Assembly: GCA_963718355.1 (NCBI GenBank)
Contig: CAVQZA010000015.1
Coordinates: 17,279 to 81,278 of the forward strand
Direction of reading: 5' to 3'
Source of the DNA: CAVQZA01 sp963718355
GTDB lineage: Bacteria; Actinomycetota; Thermoleophilia; Gaiellales; Gaiellaceae
Length of the DNA stretch: 64,000 bases
In this document: one piece after another, positions 14,895-23,791 of the stretch
Layout: every line of letters starts with the position of its first letter
How positions within the stretch are numbered: position 1 is the first letter of the stretch
Translations under genes and position numbers: made by a program
The notes under the pieces: model-generated
Told to the model about the DNA's origin: nothing
What the model saw: the letters and a program-made list of their open reading frames with translations, nothing else
The model's database searches: none

Positions 14895-16805
14895 ATGGCA
14901 AAAACGATTGGAATCGATCTCGGCACGACCAACAGCTGTATGGCCGTGCTCGAGGGCGGCGAGCCCACAGTGATCCCGAACGCGGAAGGCGGGCGCACGA
15001 CCCCGTCCGTGGTCGCGTTCGCGAAGGACGGCCAGCGGCTCGTCGGGGCGCCCGCGCGGCGCCAGCAGGTGACGAACCCCGAGAACACGATCTTCTCGAT
15101 CAAGCGCTTCATGGGGCGCAAGTGGGACGAGGTCTCCGAGGAGATGACGATCGTCCCGTACTCGGTCGAGAAGGGACCGAACGGCGACGCGGTCGTCAAG
15201 GTCGACGACAAGGACTACTCGCCGCCGGAGATCAGCGCGATGATCCTCCAGAAGCTGAAGGCCGATGCCGAGGCGTATCTCGGCGAGACGGTCAGCGACG
15301 CGGTGGTCACCGTGCCCGCTTACTTCAACAACGCGCAGCGCGAGGCGACGAAGGACGCCGGCAAGATCGCCGGCCTCAACGTCGTCCGGATCATCAACGA
15401 GCCGACCGCCGCCTCGCTCGCGTACGGGCTCGACAAGGAGGCCGACCAGGTGATCCTCGTCTTCGACCTCGGCGGCGGCACGTTCGACGTGTCGGTGCTC
15501 GAGCTCGGCGACGGCGTCTTCGAGGTCAAGTCCACGAACGGGGACAACCACCTCGGCGGCGACAACTTCGACAAGGCGGTCGTCGACTGGATGGTCGCCG
15601 AGTTCAAGAAGGATCAGGGCCTCGACCTCGGCGTCGACAAGATGGCGCTGCAGCGGCTGTACGAGGCGGCCGAGAAGGCGAAGATCGAGCTCTCCTCGAC
15701 GATGACGACGCAGATCAACCTGCCGTTCGTCACCGCGACGCCCGAGGGCCCGAAGCACCTCGACCTCACTCTCACCCGCGCGAAGCTCGACGAGCTGAGC
15801 CACGACCTGATCGAGCGCACCGTCGCTCCGACCAAGGCCGCGCTCAAGGACGCGGGGCTCGAGGCGGCCGGGATCGACCACGTCGTGCTCGTCGGCGGGA
15901 TGACCCGCATGCCGGCGGTGCAGGACAAGGTCAAGGAGCTGATCGGCAAGGATCCGCACAAGGGCGTCAACCCGGACGAGGTCGTCGCAGTCGGCGCCGC
16001 GATCCAGGGCGGCGTGCTGAGCGGCGAGGTGAAGGACATCCTGCTGCTCGACGTGACCCCGCTCTCGCTCGGGATCGAGACGAAGGGCGGCGTCTTCACG
16101 CGGCTGATCGAGCGGAACACGACGATCCCGACGAAGAAGTCGGAGACGTTCTCGACCGCCGAGGACAACCAGCCGTCCGTGGAGGTGCACGTCCTCCAGG
16201 GCGAGTCCGAGATGGCCGCGTACAACAAGACGCTCGGCAAGTTCCAGCTCGTCGGGATTCCGCCGGCGCCGCGGGGGATGCCGCAGGTCGAGGTCGGCTT
16301 CGACATCGACGCGAACGGCATCATTCACGTCCAGGCCAAGGATCTCGGCACCGGGAACCAGCAGCAGATCCGGATCGAGGGTGGCTCTGGGTTGTCCGAG
16401 GAGGACGTGTCCCGGATGGTCAAGGAGGCGGAGGCGCATGCCGACGAGGCACATCGCCTGCGCGAGCTCGCCGACGCCAAGAACCACGCCGAGTCGCTCG
16501 CCTATCAGACCGAGAAGAGCCTGAAGGAGCATCGCGAGGCGCTCGACGAGGCCACGGCCTCGACGATCGAGGGTCGCGTGATGGAGCTCCGCGGTGCGCT
16601 CGACGGCTCCGATCTCGCCGAGATCAAGGCGAAGACCGACGCGCTGCAGGAGGCCTCGCACAAGCTCGCCGAGGCGGTCTACTCCGCCGCGAGCACGCCG
16701 AGCTCGGCGCCTGCCGGTGACGGCGAGGCGGTCCACGACGACGAGGTCGTCGAGGAGGCCGACTACGAGGTGATCGACGAGGACGAGGCGGCGAAGAAGG
16801 CGTGA
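14895..16805 (+). CDS. dnaK: Chaperone DnaK (Hsp70)
   Basis: The 636-residue product is a full-length Hsp70. The ATPase domain (1-380) has IGIDLGTTNSCMAV, NEPTAASLAYGLD, VFDLGGGTFDVSVLE and VVLVGGMTRMPAVQ. The substrate domain has LDVTPLSLGIETKGG, and the acidic tail ends in VIDEDEAAKKA. It folds and protects proteins with DnaJ and GrpE, encoded next to it. It is the first gene of the operon dnaK-grpE-dnaJ-hspR-clpB; the AAGGAG ribosome site supports ATG 14895. grpE starts inside its stop (GTGA). Confidence 0.98.
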   Translation: MAKTIGIDLGTTNSCMAVLEGGEPTVIPNAEGGRTTPSVVAFAKDGQRLVGAPARRQQVTNPENTIFSIKRFMGRKWDEVSEEMTIVPYSVEKGPNGDAVVKVDDKDYSPPEISAMILQKLKADAEAYLGETVSDAVVTVPAYFNNAQREATKDAGKIAGLNVVRIINEPTAASLAYGLDKEADQVILVFDLGGGTFDVSVLELGDGVFEVKSTNGDNHLGGDNFDKAVVDWMVAEFKKDQGLDLGVDKMALQRLYEAAEKAKIELSSTMTTQINLPFVTATPEGPKHLDLTLTRAKLDELSHDLIERTVAPTKAALKDAGLEAAGIDHVVLVGGMTRMPAVQDKVKELIGKDPHKGVNPDEVVAVGAAIQGGVLSGEVKDILLLDVTPLSLGIETKGGVFTRLIERNTTIPTKKSETFSTAEDNQPSVEVHVLQGESEMAAYNKTLGKFQLVGIPPAPRGMPQVEVGFDIDANGIIHVQAKDLGTGNQQQIRIEGGSGLSEEDVSRMVKEAEAHADEAHRLRELADAKNHAESLAYQTEKSLKEHREALDEATASTIEGRVMELRGALDGSDLAEIKAKTDALQEASHKLAEAVYSAASTPSSAPAGDGEAVHDDEVVEEADYEVIDEDEAAKKA

Positions 16806-17278
16806 CCGACGAGACGCTGAACGAACCGTCCGTCGAGGAGCGGCTGATCGAGGCGGAGGCCAAGCGGGACGAGTATCTCGCCGACCTCCAGCGCGTCGCA
16901 GCCGACTTCGACAACTACCGCAAGCGTGCCGCGCGCGACCAGGCCTCCCTGGTCGCGCGGGCCGCCGAGCGGCTCGTGGCCGGGCTGCTGCCCGTGCTCG
17001 ACGACCTCGAGCGCGCGCTCCAGGCGGCCGACCAGCACGAGGAGGCGAAGCTCGAGGAGGGCGTCGCGCTCGTGCATCGCGAGCTGACCGACCTGCTCCG
17101 CAAGGAGGGCCTCGTCGAGGTCGAGACCGACGGCCCGTTCGACCCGCACGTCCACGAGGCGCTGCTCGCGCAGCCGGCCGGGGACGCACCGCAGGGCCAG
17201 GTGATCCAGGTGCTGCAGAAGGGCTACCGCCTCGGCGACAGGGTGTTGCGGCCGGCGCGGGTGATCATCGCCGAGTGA
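16802..17278 (+). CDS. grpE: Nucleotide exchange factor GrpE
   Basis: The 158-residue GrpE releases ADP from DnaK. An N-terminal coiled-coil helix contains EAEAKRDEYLADLQRVAADF and NYRKRAARD. The C-terminal beta domain ends GYRLGDRVLRPARVIIAE, the family signature. The N-terminal disordered part is short, so the protein is at the small end for GrpE. Start GTG overlaps dnaK by 4 nt, and its stop overlaps dnaJ by 4 nt. Confidence 0.96.
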   Translation: MTDETLNEPSVEERLIEAEAKRDEYLADLQRVAADFDNYRKRAARDQASLVARAAERLVAGLLPVLDDLERALQAADQHEEAKLEEGVALVHRELTDLLRKEGLVEVETDGPFDPHVHEALLAQPAGDAPQGQVIQVLQKGYRLGDRVLRPARVIIAE

Positions 17279-18351
17279 AGACTCCGTACGAGATCCTCGG
17301 CGTCCCGAAGACCGCTTCGCAGGACGAGATCAAGAAGGCGTACCGCAAGCTGGCGCGCGAGTTCCACCCGGACAGAAACCCGGGCGACGCGGGCGCCGAG
17401 GAGCGCTTCAAGGAGATCCAGGGCGCCTACGACACCGTCGGCGACGACGAGAAGCGGAAGGCCTACGACGCGGGCGGGAACGGCTTCGCGGGCTTCGGCC
17501 AGGGCGGCTTCAATCCGGCCGATGTCGACCTCGGCGACTTCGGCGACCTGCTCGGCGGGCTCTTCGGCGGCCGCCGCGCGGCGCAGCAGCCGCGCCAGCG
17601 GCCCCAGCGCGGCGCCGATTTCGAGGTGCCGGTGCGGCTCTCGTTCGAGGACGCGCTGCACGGGATCGAGACGAAGGTCGCGGTCGAGGTCGACGCGACG
17701 TGCCGCACCTGTCACGGCTCGGGCGCCGAGCCCGGCACCGCCCCGACGCTCTGCCCGGTCTGCCACGGCCGCGGCGTGCTCGCCGAGAGCCAGGGCCTGT
17801 TCGCGATCTCGCAGCCGTGCCCGCGCTGCCGCGGCAACGGCACCGTGATCGAGCAGCCGTGTCACACGTGTCACGGCTCCGGGATGGAGCGGCGCACCCG
17901 CCGCTACTCGGTGAAGATCCCGGCCGGCGCGAAGACCGGCACGAAGATCCGGCTCAAGGGCAAGGGCGCGCCCGGCGAGTTCGGCGGACAGCCCGGCGAT
18001 CTGTACGTCGTCACGGAGGTGGAGCCGTCGAAGCGCTTCCGCCGTCGCGGCAACGACCTCGTGGTGGATGTCCCTGTCACGTACCCCGAGGCTGCGCTCG
18101 GCGCGACGGTCGAGGTGCCGACGCCCGAGGGCGGTCGCGTCTCGCTGAAGGTTCCCGCCGGTGCGCACGACGGCAAGCTTCTGCGCCTACGCGGCCAGGG
18201 CGCGCCGAAGCTGACGGGCAGCGGCAAGGGCGACCTGCTTGCGCGCGTCAAGGTCGCCGTGCCGGCGAAGCTGAGCAAGAAGGAGCGCGAGGCGCTGGAG
18301 GAGCTGCAGAAGGCTCCGCACGCCGACCCGCGCGAGGAGTTGTTCGACTGA
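17275..18351 (+). CDS. dnaJ: Chaperone DnaJ (Hsp40)
   Basis: The 358-residue type I DnaJ has a J domain with HPDRNPGDAGAEERFKEI (about 30-50), a Gly/Phe-rich linker (about 65-100) and four zinc-finger CxxC repeats: CRTCHGSG, CPVCHGRG, CPRCRGNG and CHTCHGSG. Two beta-barrel client domains follow. It delivers clients to DnaK and stimulates its ATPase. The HPD loop is intact. GTG start overlaps the grpE stop; the stop TGA overlaps the hspR ATG. Confidence 0.97.
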   Translation: MKTPYEILGVPKTASQDEIKKAYRKLAREFHPDRNPGDAGAEERFKEIQGAYDTVGDDEKRKAYDAGGNGFAGFGQGGFNPADVDLGDFGDLLGGLFGGRRAAQQPRQRPQRGADFEVPVRLSFEDALHGIETKVAVEVDATCRTCHGSGAEPGTAPTLCPVCHGRGVLAESQGLFAISQPCPRCRGNGTVIEQPCHTCHGSGMERRTRRYSVKIPAGAKTGTKIRLKGKGAPGEFGGQPGDLYVVTEVEPSKRFRRRGNDLVVDVPVTYPEAALGATVEVPTPEGGRVSLKVPAGAHDGKLLRLRGQGAPKLTGSGKGDLLARVKVAVPAKLSKKEREALEELQKAPHADPREELFD

Positions 18352-18719
18352 TGGACGACCGGCCCCGCTACATGATCTCCGTCGCCGCCGACATCGTCGG
18401 CATGCACCCGCAGACGCTGCGGATGTACGAGGCGCGCGGGCTCGTCCGGCCGAAGCGGACCGCCGGGAACACGCGCCTATATTCGGAGGGCGATCTCCAG
18501 CGGCTCCAGCTGATCCAGCGGCTCACGTCCGAGCTCGGGCTGAACCTCGCCGGCGTCGAGCACGTGCTGCGGCTCCAGGACGACCTTCAGCGAATGCAGG
18601 CGCACATCGAGCGGCTCGAGCGCGAGGCGCGCGCCGAGGTGGATCAGGTGCATCGGCAATACCGGCGCGAGCTCGTGGTCTACAAGCCCGCGCAGCATCC
18701 AGAACGAAGGAGTGTCTGA
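18351..18719 (+). CDS. hspR: Heat-shock repressor HspR (MerR family)
   Basis: The 122-residue MerR-type regulator has the wing-helix motif GMHPQTLRMYEARGLVRPKR, NTRLYSEGDLQRL, and a C-terminal coiled coil (EHVLRLQDDLQRMQAHIERL). In Streptomyces and mycobacteria HspR represses the dnaK operon with DnaK as co-repressor, binding HAIR palindromes. The position between dnaJ and clpB fits that loop. No obvious HAIR is seen before dnaK. Both ends overlap neighbours (TGATG). Confidence 0.93.
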   Translation: MDDRPRYMISVAADIVGMHPQTLRMYEARGLVRPKRTAGNTRLYSEGDLQRLQLIQRLTSELGLNLAGVEHVLRLQDDLQRMQAHIERLEREARAEVDQVHRQYRRELVVYKPAQHPERRSV

Positions 18720-21187
18720 TGGATTTCAACAAGCTGACGATCAAGTCCCAGGAGGCCGTCGCCGCAGCGCAGGAGCTGGCGCGCCGCAACGGCAACCCGG
18801 AGCTCTATCCCGAGCACCTGCTGCTCGCGCTGCTCGACCAGGAGTTGCCGCGCCAGCTCGTGCCGGATGCCGATGCGCTGCTCGCGCAGGCAGAGGCAGA
18901 GCTCGCGCAGCGGCCACGGATCCAGGGCGCCGCGCAGCAGCCGCAGGTCTCCGCCGCGGTCGCGCGCGCTCTCGATCAGGCCGAAGACGAGGCGAAGCGG
19001 ATGGACGACGACTACGTCTCGGTCGACCACCTACTGCTCGCGCTGGACGCCGTCCCGCGCGACGAGCTGCTCGCGCGAATCGCGGAGGTGCGCGGCGGCC
19101 AGCGCGTCACCTCGCAGGATCCGGAGGGAACCTTCGACGCTTTGAACAAGTACGGACGCGACCTGACCGAGGCGGCCGAGTCCGGTTCGCTCGATCCCGT
19201 GATCGGGCGCGACGAGGAGATCCGGCGCGTGATCCAGGTGCTCTCGCGGCGCACGAAGAACAACCCGGTGCTGATCGGCGAGCCGGGGGTCGGCAAGACC
19301 GCGATCGTCGAGGGGCTCGCGCAGCGGATCGTCGCCGGCGACGTCCCCGAGGGGTTGAAGGGCCGCCGCGTCTGGGCGCTCGATATCGGCTCGCTGCTCG
19401 CCGGCTCGAAGTATCGCGGCGAGTTCGAGGAGCGGCTCAAGGCGGTGCTCGGCGAGATCCAGAGCGCCGAGGGCCGGATCATTCTCTTCATCGACGAGCT
19501 GCACACGATCGTCGGCGCCGGCGCGGCGGAAGGGGCCGTGTCCGCGGGGAACCTCTTGAAGCCGATGCTCGCGCGGGGCGAGCTGCGCTGCGTCGGCGCG
19601 ACGACGCTCGACGAATATCGCAAGCACATCGAGAAGGACGCGGCGCTCGAGCGGCGCTTCCAGCCGATCACGGTCGGCGAGCCGAGCGTCGCCGACACGA
19701 TCGCGATCCTGCGCGGGCTCAAGGAGCGCTACGAGGCGCACCACGGCGTCCGTATCCGCGACGCGGCGCTCGTGGCGGCAGCGGTGCTCTCGGACAGGTA
19801 CATCGCGGACAGGTTCCTTCCCGACAAGGCGATCGACCTCGTCGACGAGGCGGGCTCGCGCCTGCGGATGGAGATCGACTCCTCGCCGCTCGAGCTCGAC
19901 GAGGCGAACCGCCGCGTCACGCAGCTCGAGATCGAGCTCGTCTCGATGGCGAAGGAGTCGCACGAGGCGCGCGAGCCGCTCGAACGCGACCTGGCCGACG
20001 CGCGCGAGGCGCGCGACGAGCTCGCCGCGCGCTGGGCCGAGGAGAAGGGGCAGCTCGACCGCGTCTCCGAGGTCACGCGCAGCATCGACGAGCTCCGGAT
20101 GGAGGCCGAGCGCGCCGAGCGCGCGGGCGACCTCCAGCGCGTCGCCGAGATCCGCTACGGCGAGCTGCCGGCACTCGAGCGCGAGCTCGAGGAGCGCAGC
20201 GAGCCCGTCTCCGGCGAGCCGATGGTGAAGGAAGAGGTCGACGAGGACGATGTCGCCTCGGTGGTCGCCCGCTGGACCGGGATCCCGGTCGACCGGCTGC
20301 TCGAGGGCGAGACGCGCAAGCTCGTCCACATGGAGGACAGGCTCCACCAGCGCGTGGTCGGCCAGGACGAGGCGATCGAAGCCGTGTCCAATGCGCTGCG
20401 GCGCGCGCGCTCGGGCCTCCAGGATCCGAACCGGCCGATCGGCTCCTTTGTCTTCCTCGGCCCGACCGGAGTCGGCAAGACTGAGCTCGCGAAGGCGCTC
20501 GCCGAGTTCATGTTCGACGACGAGCGCGCTCTGATCAGGATCGACATGTCCGAGTACATGGAGCGCCACGCCGTCTCGCGGCTCGTCGGCGCGCCGCCCG
20601 GCTACGTCGGCTACGAGGAGGGCGGCCAGCTCACCGAGGCGGTGCGACGGCGCCCGTACTCCGTGATCCTGCTCGACGAGATCGAGAAGGCGCACCCCGA
20701 CGTGTTCAACCTGCTGCTGCAGATCCTCGACGACGGACGGCTGACCGACGGCCAGGGCCGCACGGTCGACTTCCGTAACTCGGTGCTGATCATGACCTCG
20801 AACGTCCGCAGCGCCGACGCGATGCGTGAGCACTTCCGGCCCGAGTTCCTGAACCGCCTAGACGAGATCGTCGAGTTCAAGCCGCTCAGCCGCGAGCAGA
20901 TCGGCGAGATCGTCGACCTCCAGCTCGAGCGCCTGCGCCAGCGGCTCGCCGAGCGAGAGCTCACGCTCGAGCTCACCGACGAGGCGAAGGAGTTGCTCGC
21001 CGAGCAGGGCTGGGACCCGACCTACGGGGCGCGCCCACTCAAGCGCGCGATCCAGCGCTCGCTCGAGAACCCGCTCGCGTTGCGGTTGCTGGAGGGCGAG
21101 TTCGCCGACGGAGACACGATCCGGGTGGACGTGTCCGACGGCGAGCTCGCGTTCGCCAAGGCGCCGGAAACCGTTTCCGCGTCCTAG
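18719..21187 (+). CDS. clpB: ATP-dependent disaggregase ClpB
   Basis: The 822-residue AAA+ protein has an N-domain with two Clp repeats (about 1-135), nucleotide domain 1 (Walker A GEPGVGKTA near 187, Walker B ILFIDELHT), a coiled-coil middle domain (about 380-500) and nucleotide domain 2 (GPTGVGKTE near 580, VILLDEIEKAHPDVFNLLLQ). It rescues aggregated proteins with DnaK. It is about 40 residues shorter than typical, partly through trimmed loops after VLIMTSNV and in the middle domain. There is no ClpP tripeptide loop, which favours ClpB over ClpA/C. It ends the heat-shock operon. Confidence 0.96.
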   Translation: MDFNKLTIKSQEAVAAAQELARRNGNPELYPEHLLLALLDQELPRQLVPDADALLAQAEAELAQRPRIQGAAQQPQVSAAVARALDQAEDEAKRMDDDYVSVDHLLLALDAVPRDELLARIAEVRGGQRVTSQDPEGTFDALNKYGRDLTEAAESGSLDPVIGRDEEIRRVIQVLSRRTKNNPVLIGEPGVGKTAIVEGLAQRIVAGDVPEGLKGRRVWALDIGSLLAGSKYRGEFEERLKAVLGEIQSAEGRIILFIDELHTIVGAGAAEGAVSAGNLLKPMLARGELRCVGATTLDEYRKHIEKDAALERRFQPITVGEPSVADTIAILRGLKERYEAHHGVRIRDAALVAAAVLSDRYIADRFLPDKAIDLVDEAGSRLRMEIDSSPLELDEANRRVTQLEIELVSMAKESHEAREPLERDLADAREARDELAARWAEEKGQLDRVSEVTRSIDELRMEAERAERAGDLQRVAEIRYGELPALERELEERSEPVSGEPMVKEEVDEDDVASVVARWTGIPVDRLLEGETRKLVHMEDRLHQRVVGQDEAIEAVSNALRRARSGLQDPNRPIGSFVFLGPTGVGKTELAKALAEFMFDDERALIRIDMSEYMERHAVSRLVGAPPGYVGYEEGGQLTEAVRRRPYSVILLDEIEKAHPDVFNLLLQILDDGRLTDGQGRTVDFRNSVLIMTSNVRSADAMREHFRPEFLNRLDEIVEFKPLSREQIGEIVDLQLERLRQRLAERELTLELTDEAKELLAEQGWDPTYGARPLKRAIQRSLENPLALRLLEGEFADGDTIRVDVSDGELAFAKAPETVSAS

Positions 21188-21230
21188 GCGAACTAGGTGC
21201 GTCCGCGCATCTAGCTCCAGGAGGGAAACA

Positions 21231-21686
21231 GTGAAGAAGCTTCTGTTCGCCGTCGTGCTCGGCTCGGTGGCCGCGCTCGTCGTCGCCGCGTTTGCGCTCG
21301 GTGCCGCCCGCGGCACGCACATGGCGGGTGCCGCGCTCGCCGCCAAGGCCGAGGTGCCCGCTCCCGCAGGCGTGCCTGCGGCCGCGAAGGGCGCGTTCAC
21401 GGGCACGTACGTCGAGAACTCGAAGGGCGCAGTGCTCAAGTGGCGGCTGACCTTCTCGGGTCTTACCGGCCCGGCTTCGGCCGCGCACATCCACATGGCC
21501 AAGGTCGGCGTCGCCGGCCCGGTGATCGTGCCGCTGTGCGGCCCGTGCAAGAGCGGGGCGAGCGGCAAGGCGCAGATCACGAAGGCCGTGATCACGGCAC
21601 TCAAATCCGGCAAGGCCTACGTGAACGTCCACACGGCGAAGAACGCCGCGGGGGAGATCCGGGGTCAGATCAAGACTTCGGGCTAG
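21231..21686 (+). CDS. Secreted CHRD-domain protein
   Basis: The 151-residue protein has a signal peptide (MKKLLFAVVLGSVAALVVAA) and one CHRD domain with TYVENSKGAVLKWRLTFSGL, AHIHMAKVGVAG and a C-terminal AYVNVHTAKNAAGEIRGQI. CHRD domains are beta-sandwich modules of unknown function found in extracellular bacterial proteins and chordin. Cysteines in PLCGPCKSG could form a disulfide. The GTG start has a consensus GGAGG 6 nt upstream, unlike most neighbours. A hairpin terminator follows. Confidence 0.9.
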   Translation: MKKLLFAVVLGSVAALVVAAFALGAARGTHMAGAALAAKAEVPAPAGVPAAAKGAFTGTYVENSKGAVLKWRLTFSGLTGPASAAHIHMAKVGVAGPVIVPLCGPCKSGASGKAQITKAVITALKSGKAYVNVHTAKNAAGEIRGQIKTSG

Positions 21687-21700
21687 GACACGCGCGAGAG

Positions 21701-21725
21701 GGGCGGGCCCTTCGGGGCTCGTCCC
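21701..21725. terminator. Hairpin with TTCG tetraloop, likely bidirectional terminator
   Basis: GGGCGGGCCC, TTCG, GGGCTCGTCCC forms a ten-pair stem with one bulged T and an exceptionally stable C-TTCG-G loop. It lies between the convergent CHRD and cupin genes, and TTCTAG follows on plus. The T-run is short. Confidence 0.6.
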
Positions 21726-21727
21726 TT

Positions 21728-22120
21728 CTAGACGGCGGAGTCGGCGAACTCGCCCTGCCCGGTCACGGCCGGAGCGCCGTAGATGTAGAGCCGCAGCTCC
21801 TCGTCGCCGTGGTTTGCGAGCTGGAGGAACGTGCCCGACTCGACGTGGACGAGCCCGCCGGCCTCGACCTCGTGCTGCACGGGCGGCTCGCCGAGGTAGA
21901 TCGAGAGCGTGCCCGCGAGGACGATGAACGTCTCCTCCTGAGCCAGATCCTTGTGGCGGCGGCCGACGGCGCCAGGCGGATAGCGGAACATGTTCGCGCG
22001 CGAGTGCTCGAAGCCGGCGAGGTCGGTCAACGCGGCAACCTCGCGGTCGGGACGAGCCGGATCGGTGGACTCACGGATCGTCCACTCGAGGTCGGCGGGA
22101 TTGATCACCTTGAAGCCCAC
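21728..22120 (-). CDS. Cupin-domain protein
   Basis: The 130-residue single cupin barrel has motif 1 in RYPPGAVGRRHKDLAQEETFIVLAG-like order (PPGAVGRRHKDLAQEE) and motif 2 in VEAGGLVHVESGTFLQLANH, with metal-ligand His and Glu residues present. Single cupins include sugar-binding, dioxygenase-like and regulatory proteins; nothing here picks one. It starts at GTG 22120, divergent from a nucleoside phosphorylase gene. Only 27 nt separate the two starts. Confidence 0.85.
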   Translation of the reverse strand: MGFKVINPADLEWTIRESTDPARPDREVAALTDLAGFEHSRANMFRYPPGAVGRRHKDLAQEETFIVLAGTLSIYLGEPPVQHEVEAGGLVHVESGTFLQLANHGDEELRLYIYGAPAVTGQGEFADSAV

Positions 22121-22135
22121 GGCTCAAGTGTCGCA

Positions 22136-22141
22136 TAGGAT
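22136..22141 (+). promoter_or_regulatory. -10 box TAGGAT, leaderless start of the phosphorylase gene
   Basis: TAGGAT ends 6 nt before GTG 22148 and there is no ribosome site. Confidence 0.45.
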
Positions 22142-22147
22142 CGCGCC

Positions 22148-22672
22148 GTGACGCTCCTCGTGGCCGCCACCGAGCGCGAGCTCTGCGGGCTCGAGGGCCT
22201 CGTCTGTGGGATCGGCCCTGTCGAGGCCGCGGCCGCGACCGCGCGTGCCCTCGCGCAGGTGCGGCCGAATGCCGTTGTGCACGTGGGCATCGCGGGAGCG
22301 CGCGGGATCACGCCCGGGACGATCGTGCTCGGCGCCGAGGCGGTCTACTGCGACGCGACGTGGGACGCGATCCCGCGGCGCGTGCTTCCGGACGCCGGCC
22401 TGCTCGAGGCGGCGCGCGCGGTCTTGCCCGAAGCGCCGGTGCTGGCGATCGGGACCAGCGCGCGGGTGGGTGGCACCCCGCCGGAGCTCGAGGTCGAGGC
22501 GATGGAAGGCTTCGCGGTACTCCGCGCCGCGACCCTGGCCGGTGTCCCCGCGATCGAGGTTCGCGCCGTCTCGAACGAGGTCGCCGAGCCCGATCGCGCG
22601 CTCTGGCGGTTCGACGAGGCACTCGAGGCGCTCGCTGCGGCAATCCCGCGGCTCCTGTCGGCACTCGCGTGA
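22148..22672 (+). CDS. Nucleoside phosphorylase-fold protein, possible futalosine hydrolase
   Basis: The 174-residue protein has the PNP/UDP fold motifs VVHVGIAGA and VEAMEGFAVLRAATLAGVPA followed by IEVRAVSNEVAEPD, the order seen in futalosine hydrolase MqnB and MTA/SAH nucleosidases. MqnB acts in the alternative menaquinone pathway, but no other mqn gene is in the window and the protein is shorter than usual MqnB; a strand appears lost between residues 25 and 30. Substrate uncertain. It is coupled to the next gene by a GTGA overlap. Confidence 0.75.
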   Translation: MTLLVAATERELCGLEGLVCGIGPVEAAAATARALAQVRPNAVVHVGIAGARGITPGTIVLGAEAVYCDATWDAIPRRVLPDAGLLEAARAVLPEAPVLAIGTSARVGGTPPELEVEAMEGFAVLRAATLAGVPAIEVRAVSNEVAEPDRALWRFDEALEALAAAIPRLLSALA

Positions 22673-23322
22673 GCGGCAAACCGCTGCCGCCGTCGCTCCC
22701 GCCCGAGACGCGGACGGTCGGCCAGCTCGTCGCAGAGGCGATCCGCCTCTACGGGAATCACTTCTGGCGCGTCTTGCCGCTCGGGCTGGCTCTGGCGCTG
22801 TACGACCAGGTTGCGCTTGGCCAGAACGTCGCGACGAGAGCGCTGATCCTCGCCGTCTTTGCCCCGCTGCTGACGGCCGCGTACGCGGGCGCGTGCTTGA
22901 TCAGCCACAAAACGCCGCTCGAAGGCGGCCGCCTGGCCCGAGCGTTCCTGGCAGGGACGCTCGCTTTTCTGCCGGCCGCGTTTCTCATGCGCTTCTTCAT
23001 CCTGCCCGCGGTCGCCTGGCTCGCTCTGGTCGGTCTCGTCGTGCCCGTGATCCTCTACGAGAACCTGGCGGTGGGGGCGGGGTTCGCGCGGGCGATCAAG
23101 CTCGCGCGGGCCGACTACGTGCATGCGCTCGGCTCGCTTGCCACGCTCGTGATCGTGTACGCACTCACAGGCCTCGTCCTGGTTGAGCTTCTGCACAGCA
23201 CGGCGGACTCGGCTGTTCGGATCGCTGCCTTTCTCGCCGACGTTGTGATCTCGCCGGTGATCCTCGTCGGCGCCGCCCTGCTGTACTTCGACCAGGCGGC
23301 GCGATCGTCTAGCATCGCCTAG
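22669..23322 (+). CDS. Multi-pass membrane protein, function unknown
   Basis: The 217-residue protein has a proline-rich start (SGKPLPPSLPPETRTVGQL) and about six hydrophobic segments. Its layout resembles glycerophosphodiesterase-type membrane domains and related unknown-function families: an amphipathic helix AEAIRLYGNHFWRVLPLG, then paired helices with VPVILYENLAVGAGFARAIK in the middle. Stop and start overlap with the phosphorylase gene implies co-expression. No catalytic motif seen. Confidence 0.72.
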   Translation: MSGKPLPPSLPPETRTVGQLVAEAIRLYGNHFWRVLPLGLALALYDQVALGQNVATRALILAVFAPLLTAAYAGACLISHKTPLEGGRLARAFLAGTLAFLPAAFLMRFFILPAVAWLALVGLVVPVILYENLAVGAGFARAIKLARADYVHALGSLATLVIVYALTGLVLVELLHSTADSAVRIAAFLADVVISPVILVGAALLYFDQAARSSSIA

Positions 23323-23324
23323 CG

Positions 23325-23609
23325 GTGCCGGTTTACATCCTCCTCTCGACGCTCACCCAGCAGGGGATGCAAACGCTGGTCTCGCACCCGGACCGGCTCA
23401 GGGAAGTGAACAAGGACATGGAGGAGCTCGGAGCCAAGGTGCTGCACCAGTGGTTCACGCTCGGGCCGTTCGACTTCCTCAACATCGTCGAGGCCCCGGA
23501 TGCGGCGACGATCGCCCGCGTCTCGGTCGCGCTCAGCGCGCGCGGCAGCGTCAAGGTCGAGACGCTGACAGCGCTGGAGGTAGACGAGTTCTTGCGCTCG
23601 CTCGCCTAG
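23325..23609 (+). CDS. GYD-domain protein
   Basis: The 94-residue dimeric alpha-beta barrel type protein of the GYD family begins MPVYILLSTLTQQGMQTL and carries QWFTLGPFDFLNIVEAPD, where the family's GxYDxV core lies (here GPFDFL). Function in the family is unknown. GTG 23325 is preceded by TAGCAT (23310-23315), 9 nt away, so it may have its own leaderless promoter although the preceding stop is 2 nt upstream. Confidence 0.85.
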   Translation: MPVYILLSTLTQQGMQTLVSHPDRLREVNKDMEELGAKVLHQWFTLGPFDFLNIVEAPDAATIARVSVALSARGSVKVETLTALEVDEFLRSLA

Positions 23610-23791
23610 GCGCGACCCAGGGTCTCGTTGCGATCGTCCTCGCGGGCATCGTCTCGGCGATCGTCTTCTGGCACGCCGACAAGCGGGGGTCGAAACACGC
23701 TACGGCGTGGGGGATCTGCACGTTCCTGTTCGCGGGCGTGACCGTCCCGGTGTACGTCGTGCACTACTTCGCGACGCGCCGCGCCGTCTAG
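23610..23791 (+). CDS. Possible small two-helix membrane protein with no standard start codon
   Basis: After the GYD stop a frame reads LVAIVLAGIVSAIVF, WHADKRGSKHATAWGIC and FLFAGVTVPVYVVHYFATRR to a stop at 23789-23791. The two hydrophobic helices joined by a DxRRG-like basic turn resemble a common actinobacterial small-membrane-protein design. Between the GYD stop and the first helix there is no ATG, GTG or TTG in this frame. Upstream starts would have to lie deep inside the GYD gene. Either an ATC/CTC start or a frameshifted end is needed, so this remains tentative. Start position approximate. Confidence 0.35.
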
